Source: Pinus tabuliformis
Taxonomy: Eukaryota; Streptophyta; Pinopsida; Pinales; Pinaceae
Direction: 5' to 3'
DNA length: 64,000 nucleotides
NCBI GenBank assembly: GCA_031772625.1
Contig: CM062814.1
Span: 365,711,750-365,775,749 of the forward strand
Shown here piece by piece: positions 55,925 through 64,000 of the stretch (positions are counted from its first letter, which is position 1; every line of letters begins with the position of its first letter). The notes under the pieces are model-generated. The model was not told the origin of the DNA and made no database searches. It saw only the letters and a list, made by a program, of their open reading frames with translations. The translations under genes were made by a program, and so were the position numbers.

Positions 55925-56898
55925 AGGTGATCTTTTTTTGGTGATAACATCACTGTTAACTATTTTTGTTCTTATGGTCCGATCTGTGACAGACCTCATA
56001 ATTGGCAAATTCAATGATTTGAACATCCTATGATTATGTAGGTTCACCAAATTATTTGATGCAAATAAGTGAACCAAAGAATCAAATAAAATTTTTTCCT
56101 TAGATGTAGGAAACTGTCAAAACATGACATCAGAAGACTCCAATCATGCAGAGTAGGCTCTGTATTTTTTATATTGGTTAAAATATTGTGAAAAGACACT
56201 TCTCTAGGATCATCCCCCTGTTGCGTGAATATTTTGTCCAAGGTGACAACAATATTGAAGGTTTCCCACACCACTTTCCCTATTTTTCTCCCTTCCTACA
56301 AAGGTTTATCCTTGACAGGAGGAAACTTCCCAAGATGACCCACAAGAATCATCGACCTCCCACCAAAAGGAGAGTCCTTGTTTTCAAGAAAGGCTTCTCG
56401 CAAACATGCATCTATCTGTATAAACAACCTCAAACCTATAAAGCTCATCTCATCAATCAGAACATGGTAAATGTGCCTCATTTCTTGAAAATGTTGTTAG
56501 TTCTTGGCCACTCAGTGGTTTCATATATTTTATAGGAATTTTTAAACCTGGCTGTAATTTTTTTTTATGTATATTGAAAACAACAATGCCAGTAGGAGCG
56601 AGCAACAATGTTGGACTTCTACCACCTATTGCAGAAGAAGAAAGAGCATGAATAATAGAATCAATAAGAGAAGGCTTCCCAAATCCAATTGTTTCTTGAA
56701 TAATCATTTTCAAAGCATCATTCCTTTCAACATCATTAGCGTGGTGAAAAACAATCTCAAACACAACTCATTGTTTCTTAGTTAAAGAGCTCGGTGGCAC
56801 TGTTCTCTCCCTAATTGAGTCACCATTAACAACACCCACTGACTGAGAATATTTTATAAAATGTATAGCCTAATCCACAATTTCATATGGCACCATTC
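55925..56898 (-). pseudogene. PIF1-type helicase fragment, possible Helitron remnant
   Basis: Minus-strand pieces in order: VPYEIVD and SVGVVNGDSI near 56890-56810, ALKMIIQETIGFGKPSLID (Walker A with GFGKPS where active helicases have G-T-GKS), LLLAPTGIVVFNIH, RHIYHVLIDEMSFIG (Walker B), FGGRSMILVGHLGKFPPV, LDKIFTQQGDDP and MFKSLNLPIMRSVTD. These match the PIF1 family order. Frame changes separate the three main pieces. It ends at 56898 exactly where the Del LTR begins, so that insertion cut it. PIF1-like sequences in plant repeats often come from Helitrons; no Rep domain is visible here. Confidence 0.7.
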
Positions 56899-57870
56899 TG
56901 TAACAGCCCTGGTGAAAGCTTCTATTTAATAAAACTTAATAAAATGGAAAATAATAACCACAGTTGACGGGACACTTATTCAAAGATGAATGTTGGGCAA
57001 GACATCCTAGTGTTGGTGTTCATCAGTTTATTAATGGCTAAGGAGATTGGAAAAGGCAATGGCAAAGGAAGATGGTATTTGTGGCTCATTTATTTATGAA
57101 AATAATGGAAATTAGGAGAAAAGAGAGGTGAAAGGTCACCTGTTGAATGTGAGGAGGAAATTGAAGGAAAATAATGGAAAATGAAGAAAACAGAGGCCTC
57201 ATTGATAAAAAGGCTTATGAGGATCACTCGGTAACCTTTTGTCAGTTGATTTTTTGGAGCTCTCTCATTATTCTCTCTCTCTTGGACACTTAGAGCTTTT
57301 CTTGGATAACTCTTGGAGGGTGTGGCATAATTTACTAGATGGATTGAAGTACACCATGTAAAACCAAATTTACCATAGTAATATTGCTTTCATTGTGAGA
57401 AATTACCTAATAAACCACCTTTGTTAAGTAATTTATAGTTAAACCCATGAAGAATAATTAAATAAATCACTATTTATTTGATTTTCTTCTAGGAATAATT
57501 AATTAAACCATTGTTTTATTATTATTCCTTGTCAAATTTGACCCAATCACGAAAAATAAATAGATAAATCATTATTTATCATATTTTTCTCTAAAAATAA
57601 TTAATTAATCACTAATTAATTATTATTCTTTGTTAAATTTGACTAAATCCCTTAGGATTAATTAAATAAATCCTTTTTTATTTATTATTCCTTAACTAAA
57701 TCCTTGGGATGATCAATAAATTATTTATTTATTTATTATTTCTAAATAAAAGTTTTAATAGTTTGTCCCTCCTAAACAAATATAATAAAATATTCCGAGT
57801 GGTTATTCCAAGAATGGGATCAATAATATTTTATTATTTCTCATTATTCAATAATAACTCAATATTTTGT

Positions 57871-57880
57871 TATAAATAGA
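57871..57880 (+). promoter_or_regulatory. TATA box of Del LTR
   Basis: TATAAATAGA sits in a context almost repeated on the opposite strand at about 55490. Confidence 0.6.
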
Positions 57881-58594
57881 AGGGTTTTCCATTCATTATT
57901 CACATTTGATTATTTTCATTGTTGCACCCACTATTGTAACTCTGATTATTTTCATTTTCGCACACCATATTTTTGTTGGGTTTACATATTATAGAGAAGA
58001 GAGACTCTACACAAGCTGAAGACGTTTGAGGATAGCCGAGAACCCATCCCATAGAGGGGGACTGGTAACATCTATTTCTTCCCTTCACACGTGTTATAAT
58101 AAAAAATATTCTTTGTATATCTGGTTTCCATTAGATGATTGATTATAGAATAGATCTGAACTTTGGCAAGTTTTGTTTCTATCAGTTGTTATAGATATAA
58201 AATGTTTAGCACCCATTTATATTATTGAGATTGTTTGTCATCCACAATATTAAGTGGGTTCTTTTCGTACATCTTTGAGAACAAAACACTATAACAACAT
58301 ACTTGGAGTTTAGGAGCAAGAAGGAAAAGGAAGAGCATGAAAGTGCAAGAGGACTTCAGGATCAAAAACTACATCGGATTTGACTTGCCGGTACTGAGTT
58401 TCATGTATGTTTTCCTCACTAGTTTTGGCATGCATGGTATATGCATGTGGTTTATTGGTCATGATCTGTCACTAGCATGGAGGATTGCCTGGATTGGCAG
58501 TGGATTTTCCTAGCCTTGCCATTTCCTAGATAGCCATGGTGATTGTGGATTTATTTCCTTGTTTTCTTTTGGTTGGTTCTCATGTTTCCTTAGC

Positions 58595-58800
58595 TTGGGT
58601 TGAGTTACTAGTTCTTGGAGCCTTGCTTGGACAAATGCTCTGCAACGGTGTAAAAACTTGGGTTGAGTTACTAGTCTTGGAGCCTTGGTTGGACAAATTA
58701 TATGGAGCCCTAGGTATGTCGAGTTACTAGTCCTAAAGCCTTGGTTGGAAAAATGCTCTAGACCCTGGTATAAGTTGTGGGTTGAGTTAGAAGGCTTAGA
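58595..58800 (+). repeat. Tandem repeat in Del LTR, three to four units
   Basis: Units of about 60-75 bp share GGGTTGAGTTACTAG, (T/C)TTGGAGCCTTG, TTGGACAAAT(G) and GCTCT. The last unit is the most diverged. Confidence 0.7.
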
Positions 58801-59860
58801 TAGAGACACATATGATGATGGTCTTATGATTTCCAAATGTGAGGTGGAATCATTGTTTGATGGGTTTAGGTGGTTGGCCTTTGGAAGCCCTAGATGGTTT
58901 TGGATTGATGTGTTTTATGATATACCACATTCATGCTTGGAATATGGCATGGGGGTGAATGGATGAAGAGAGATTGGGCTCAACGATTCTATAGTCGGGT
59001 GGAACTCGAAAGTCCCATCTGAGGTTTGGATTTTTCATCATCAATATGAGGTTATTTCTCCTTTTATTTCTATAACTATTATATTGTTTTATATGTGGAT
59101 CATATGGTTGTGATTTCCTTGGTATTTATGTGGTTATTATGATAGTTATGTATATATTTTATGACAATAGATTCGTATGGATCTCATCATTTTTTTACTT
59201 GTAAATGAATGAAGAATGTATATATTTCCTAATGAATGAAACTGTAGCTAATGTGTTAAGGCATCAATGCTTCTTAGCGGTTCTCGGATGAGTATGAGAC
59301 CCCTATGCTTACATCTGTTGTTTACACCTACATATTAGATAATTTTTTGATATGTTAGATGAAATTCATGTCATGGCTAGTAGGGGTCCAGTCAAGGGCT
59401 TATCCAAGTATTTGCATTTGCATCATTTTTTCATTGTTGTCTTTCTGTTATGAAGGTGTCATTCAATTCTTGGCAGTGACTTGGGCGATGGGATCTGAAA
59501 AAGTAGCTCAAATCCTGGGGACATTGGCACAACACTAAGAAAAATAGTTCCTAGACGTTGGCATTCCTTGTCATGAGAGCATCTATAGCCTCCTGGACGC
59601 TATCAGGCCCATAGCATGGGAGCATCTAGAGGTCAAGTTGCCTAAAACATCAGTGGGACCCAGAGGTGAGTTACTGGAGGTGTTGTAATGGTTCTTAGGG
59701 GTCTTGCAACTAATTTGGAAGGTTTGTTTGATGTGTTTCCATCAATTCGATTTCCTTAATGCCACCTAGGAGGTTGAATCCAATCATAGCAGCCTCTCAT
59801 CACATGTTTACCTTGATTGGCCATTTACTTGGGTAAATGTGGGAGGAGGGTGTTACAGAG

Positions 59861-59872
59861 TGGTATCAAAAT
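59861..59872 (+). promoter_or_regulatory. Primer binding site of Del element
   Basis: TGGTATCAAAAT keeps the first eight bases of the initiator-Met primer site and is mutated in the rest. Confidence 0.65.
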
Positions 59873-60379
59873 AAGGTTCACCCCTCGGACTAGATGAGTT
59901 GTGTGTTGGTCATGCATTCATGTCAATTTCAAATGTGTTTATTCTATTGTAGGACCATGTGCATGTTGCATTTGTATGGTATGGGTCATGGTTGTAGTGG
60001 TGTCGCAATGGGAATTTGATGGTGTTGGTGTGGAGTGTGTCATCATGAATGTATGGTTGATTATGCATTGCTTATGCATGCTAATTTTCACATGTGGTTA
60101 AGTGCACAGTGATGTGGTGGTTTTTGTCATGCATTATGTCATGGTATGTGTAGTTGATATGGTCATGCATTAATGACTGGACTCTAGCTAGAATGATGGG
60201 TACATTGTTATATGATTATCTGTTATGTTTTTATATGCTATCATGATTATGGTATATATGTATCACACTGACTTATTGATCTCTCCGATGAGGTATCCTC
60301 CCCAAACTATACTAAAGTATGTTGGTTTATTGTGATCTGATTTAGTTGACACGATATACCTTGCAGGAAGAATATCAAA
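59873..60379 (+). other. Untranslated leader of Del element
   Basis: Non-coding sequence between primer site and gag ATG, rich in ATGCAT and CATGCATT words. No other feature seen. Confidence 0.5.
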
Positions 60380-61570
60380 ATGGCTAGAAAGATGGTAGAC
60401 TACAAACACTCTACCTATGGATTAGATGAGCAGCATGGTGTTGGGAATTCTTCTGATTTGGCAGATGCACTGAGAAACTTAAAGGAATAAATAAGGAGCT
60501 GTAAGGCTAAAAATGATTGAATCATATAAGCAATGGAGAAACTTGCAAAGGTAAATGCAACGAAACTTCAGATTTTGTCATAGTTGCAACGACACAGACC
60601 ACTTAATATCAACCATGAGCATGAGGAAAAAATTAATGGGGAATATGGCAGTAGGTCACATGGTGGTCACAACTTAAACATAAATGACATGGTTAGTGGT
60701 GGAAGATTGTTGGATACTCCAGATAGGAGAGGTGATAGACACAGGTACTATTCTAGTTCTAGTTATGACAGGCATGATGATCGACATCATTATCATCATT
60801 ATAGGAGGAGCCATAGTGGGTACATTCTGGATGATTTTAAGAAAGAAAAGCCACCTACATTTGATGGACATATGAAGAAATCACAGGATGTAGAGGCATG
60901 GTTGCATGGCATAAGGAAGTTCTTCAGGTTGCATGATGACTCAGACAACATGAAAGCCAAAGTAGCTACATTTAGTCTCAGAGGTAAAGCAAAAATTTGG
61001 TGGGAAGACATGACTAATGTAAGAGGCATAGATGAGCAGGACTTGACTTGGAATGAGTTTGAGTGGCTATTCAAAAAGAAGTACCTATTAGAGAGATACT
61101 TTGATGAAAGGGAAAAGGAATTCTATGAGCTAAAGATGGGATCTATGACAAATGAGGAGTACACTAGTAAGTTCTTGGAGCTACTGAGGTGTGTAACTTA
61201 CCTCAAGTAGGAGAAGGCCAAGATTCATAGATTTACTAGTGAGTTACCGATGGCATTCAAATACAAGATTAAGTTTCATGAACCTAGATCATTGGAGGAG
61301 GCTATCCGAAAGCTAATGAATTTCTATGAAAAATCAAAGTGCAAGTCTAAGACGAAGGCATACTGGAAAGGTAATGCAAATAACAAGGGAAATTGGGACA
61401 AGAAGTGAGTAAGACCTCAAGATTCAGGTAATAAAGAGAATGTTGGACCACCTAAGAAGTTCAATGCATCTGATAGGAGAAAAGGACTTGGAACAAAGGA
61501 ACAGAATAAGGAGCTCCTCTGATGTTGGACTTGTTGAGGGGATCATCGCAGGAGATATTGTCCATAGTAT
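60380..61570 (+). pseudogene. gag: Del gag with zinc knuckle, many stops
   Basis: The frame starts at the ATG of MARKMVDYKH and is broken early (near 60488 and 60517). The best stretch, 60584-61210, has KEKPPTFDGHMKKSQDVEAWL, MKAKVATFSLRGKAKIWWED and a WNEFEWLFKKKYL segment, the core of Ty3/Gypsy Gag, then EFYELKMGSMTNEEYTSKFLE. A CX2CX4HX4C knuckle near 61518-61558 survives with a stop inside (CWTC, then GDH, then C). A Tyr/His/Arg-rich stretch precedes the domain. Confidence 0.85.
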
Positions 61571-61699
61571 CAGGGCGGTAGGGCTTAGATATATAGTGTG
61601 CAGGAGGCACATACTGTTGGGAATGTTGGTCATAGCATTCCTTATATTTATGCATAATGGATAATAAAACAGGCATACCATCAGGCATTTATCATTGGG

Positions 61700-62200
61700 A
61701 TGGATGGTAAGCTTTTTGATAAAGTTATTTTTATTTTTATTGACCATGGATTTAATTATAAATATGTAAGTCGTGACTTGGTGGATAAGTGTGGTTTGAG
61801 TAAGGAATTGCATGCATAATCTTAGTTAGTGAAGTTGGCTAGAGGTAAAAAGAAGCGAGTTCATCATTCGGTAAGATCTTGGGCATTTGATTTGAATGGT
61901 ATGCCTACCACATCGCATTTGAATGTATTACTGTTGGGATCATACAGTATGTTTTTGGGCATGGATTGGTTGTACCTTCATATAACCAAGCTGGATTGTT
62001 ATGACAAATGCATTGAGTGCCTCAATGACAATGGGGAATAATGAGTTTTGTGAGGTAAGAAGAAAGCAACATCAGTTAGAATGGTCAAGTCTATGTAGGA
62101 AGACCGTAGTCGTAGGAAAGAATTTGTGTTATTCATAGTGCACATTTCTAGTGACAAATGTAAGGAGGATGAGGATGCATATGTTTTGAGCATGTACTTA
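61700..62200 (+). pseudogene. Del protease remnant
   Basis: In the Gag frame, FIDHGFNYKYVS near 61735-61775 takes the place of the active-site segment, with His where active proteases have Ser or Thr after Asp. GSYSMFLGMDWLY near 61945 matches the conserved C-terminal LGMDWL motif of Del proteases. Several stops lie in and after the domain. Confidence 0.7.
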
Positions 62201-63060
62201 ATTTTACAATAATTATAGAATGTATTTCCTCGGGACATTTCAAAGTTGCCACCTCATAGGGATGTTGAATGTTTTATTTAGTTTTTTCCAAAGGCAGCTT
62301 CGGCATCAAAGGCACCCTACAAGATGAGTACACCTGAGTTGGTAGAGTTTAAGCTGTAGTTGAAGGAAATATTGGATAAGGGATACATTAGGCCAAGCGC
62401 ATCACCATGGGGTGCACCATAATTTTTTGTGAAGAAGAAAGATAACACTCTCATATTATACATTGACTATAGGCAGTTGAACAAAGTTACCATCAAGAAC
62501 AGGTATCCATTACCAAGGATTGATGACTTGTTCGATCAGTTGAAGGGAGAAATAGTGTTCTTGAAGATTGACCTAAGATCGAGGTATTGTCAGGTACACA
62601 TCAAAGAGGAGGACATTTACAAGATAACTTTCCGGATAACGTATGGGAATTATGAATTTGTTGTAGTTTGATTCGGTTTGACTAATTCTCCATATAAATT
62701 TATGTGCTTTATGAATAGTGTGTTGCATCTGTATTTGGATAAGTTTGTTATTATGTTCATTGATAACTTATTGGTATATTCTAAAAATGGGGAAGAGCAT
62801 GTTGGGCATTTATCAACAGTGTTGAGGTTATTGAGAGAGCATCAATTGTATGTTAAGATCAACAAGTGCATTTTCTTCTAGATTGAGGTACATTACTTGG
62901 TACATGTTGTCTCCAAGGAGGATATTGCAGTGGATCTAGAAGAGATAAGGGTCATGCTGAAGTGGGTAGCTTCTAGAATTGAAGATGAGGTCAGATCTTT
63001 CATGGAGTTGGCAGGATGTTACAGGAGGTTCATCAAGAAGTTTTCATAGATTTCTTATCA
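62201..63060 (+). pseudogene. Del reverse transcriptase remnant
   Basis: In the same frame: [59 protein letters not shown] and FGLTNSPYKFM. The catalytic YxDD position reads FIDN near 62755-62770, so catalysis would be lost even without the stops (for example at 62669, 62879 and 63047). The thumb segment SFMELAGCYRRFIKKFS is recognisable. Confidence 0.85.
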
Positions 63061-63550
63061 TATCACATTATTGCAAAGAAAAGGTAAGAATTTTGAATGG
63101 AAAGAGAAGTATGAGGCCAGTTTTGAGTAGCTCAAGTAGTTTTTGAGACATGCACTAGTGTTAAGGGTTGAAGATCTGGACAAATAGTTTGTAGTATGCT
63201 TAGATGCTTGCAAGAAATGACTTGGTAGAGTCCTTATGTAGGATGGATAGTTGTTACATTATGAGTCACGAAAACTGAATGAGCACAAGCAGAACTACTC
63301 CACACATGATATTGAGTTGGCACCGATCATACATGCATTGAAGATGAGGAGGAACTGTGTTCCGGGCAAGAGGTTTTTGTTGATGAGTAATCACAGTGGG
63401 TTGCAGTATCTATTTGACCAAAATAACTTGAATGGTAGGCAGGCTCAGTGGTTGGCCATGATCATTGAGTTCGATTGAGACCAGGTATATCAAAGGTAAA
63501 GAGAACATGGCGGCAGATGCTCTTAGTAGGCAGATACAAGTAAATTACAT
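63061..63550 (+). pseudogene. Del RNase H remnant
   Basis: FVVCLDACKK at about 63190 holds the first Asp. YESRKLNEHKQNYSTHDIEL near 63260 and SNHSGLQYLFDQNNLNGRQA near 63385 match the Del RNase H order. The end, near 63480-63540, appears frame-shifted. Stops are frequent. Confidence 0.8.
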
Positions 63551-63644
63551 AGCAACTATGAGCTCCTATATGATAGACTTATAGGATAGGATCTTGTAAG
63601 AAGGTCAACAGGATGTCCGATATATGGAGATTGTGCACAGGTTT

Positions 63645-63765
63645 CAGCAGATTACATGTACAAGTACAGGTATAGGTGGTGATATAGGTACATGTAGTAG
63701 TACAGGTATAAGTACATGTGTTCGTACAGGTGCAGGTAGAGGTGCAAGTGCACAAGATTTAGACT
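63645..63765 (+). repeat. Simple repeat of ACAGGT/ACATGT words
   Basis: About 120 bp made largely of GTACAGGTA, GTACATGT and GTGCAGGT words, lying between RNase H and integrase coding sequence. Confidence 0.7.
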
Positions 63766-64000
63766 ATTTCCTTACAACATATGGATTGGTTAATTTAGAG
63801 ACATGATATATGTTCTAGACAGTATTGAGATCAAGCAGCTGATCTTGAGGGAGTTTCATGCGAAATGATATTCAAGACCCCTAGGATATTAGAAGACATT
63901 GTTTGTGGTGATTTCTTTTTATTATTCGCTGAATCTTAAGAAGGTTGTAGCAGAGTTTGTGGGAGGTGTTTCGATTTCTAGCGCGTGAAGGCAGAGTGTA
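63766..64000 (+). pseudogene. Del integrase N-terminus, cut by window edge
   Basis: Reading a different frame from RNase H gives DYFLTTYGLV, DSIEIKQLILREFHAK, YSRPLGY and LNLKKVVAEFVGG. This is the order of the Del integrase HHCC zinc-finger region (HAK...GY.KT...W.NLKK...AEFV.RC). Several residues and frames are broken and the Cys pair is not clearly kept. The catalytic core lies beyond 64000. Confidence 0.7.

Larger units (their letters stand above)
56899..59857 (+). repeat. 5' LTR of the Del/Tekay-like element
   Basis: 2,959 bp with inverted ends TGTAACA and TGTTACA. It has a TATA box at 57871, long AT-rich upstream sequence with repeated AATAATTAATTAAA-type words (57440-57760), and an internal tandem repeat near 58595-58800. 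The partner LTR is outside the window, so the limits rest on the ends and the primer site. Confidence 0.75.
56899..64000 (+). mobile_element. Del/Tekay-like Ty3/Gypsy element, 3' end outside window
   Basis: A 2.96-kb LTR begins TGTAACAGCC and ends GGGTGTTACA, followed by GAGTGGTATCA, the LTR end and primer arrangement typical of Del/Tekay elements. Gag, protease, RT and RNase H follow largely in one frame with many stops, then integrase begins in another frame at the right edge. Confidence 0.8.

Noticed and set aside
55920-55992. A possible LTR start (TGTCACAGATC) on the minus strand near 55992
   Set aside because: Translation shows PIF1 helicase motifs continuing across it to about 55925, so it is coding remnant and not an LTR end.
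1-64000. CRISPR arrays, operons, prokaryotic defence systems or ribosome binding sites
   Set aside because: The window is eukaryotic plant DNA. The repeats seen are LTRs, short tandem repeats and inverted repeats without spacer structure.

Overview
The window is plant nuclear DNA made almost entirely of nested and broken LTR retrotransposons. Plant origin is inferred from Ty3/Gypsy Tat and Del/Tekay types, a Copia element primed by initiator Met-tRNA, a LINE ORF1 of the DUF4283 type, a PPR remnant and a plant-mobile-domain-like gene. The low GC, the long retroelement-only stretch and the age of many copies suit a large repeat-rich genome, possibly a gymnosperm, but the sequence does not settle this. 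I found no intact single-copy host gene, rRNA, tRNA or CRISPR.

Layout. (1) 1-9981: a 5'-cut Tat-type Gypsy element (+) with gag, protease, RT, RNase H, integrase, an extra RNase H downstream of integrase, an antisense intron-containing gene resembling plant mobile domain proteins, and a 3' LTR. (2) 9982-15938: decayed sequence with a minus-strand retroelement-associated pseudogene, a gag scrap and two short ORFs. (3) 15939-19671: a small minus-strand element without recognisable pol between 180-bp LTRs. (4) 19672-20620: a PPR remnant. (5) 20623-21470 and 38539-39075: the two halves of one LINE ORF1, split by about 17 kb of Gypsy sequence. The split contains a minus-strand non-autonomous element encoding a coiled-coil/G-patch/double-zinc-knuckle protein (21472-24963), joined head to head to two tandem chromovirus-like Gypsy copies (24960-31750 and 31745-38538). 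(6) 40128-48265: a young Copia element with a perfect 5-bp target duplication and two nonsense codons. (7) 48266-56898: AT-rich sequence with an integrase tail of a minus-strand Gypsy, an LTR-like block and a PIF1 helicase fragment. (8) 56899-64000: a Del/Tekay-like Gypsy with a 2.96-kb 5' LTR and a heavily stop-ridden gag-pol, running off the right edge.

How the parts relate. Autonomous elements (Copia, the chromovirus pair) carry full gag-pol frames broken by few stops. The G-patch element and the small 180-bp-LTR element lack pol and would need enzymes from a partner. The G-patch element shares LTR blocks and polypurine region with the chromovirus pair, which makes that family its likely partner. 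Where the two chromovirus copies can be compared, half of the nonsense codons are CAG to TAG changes, as expected from deamination at CHG-methylated sites.
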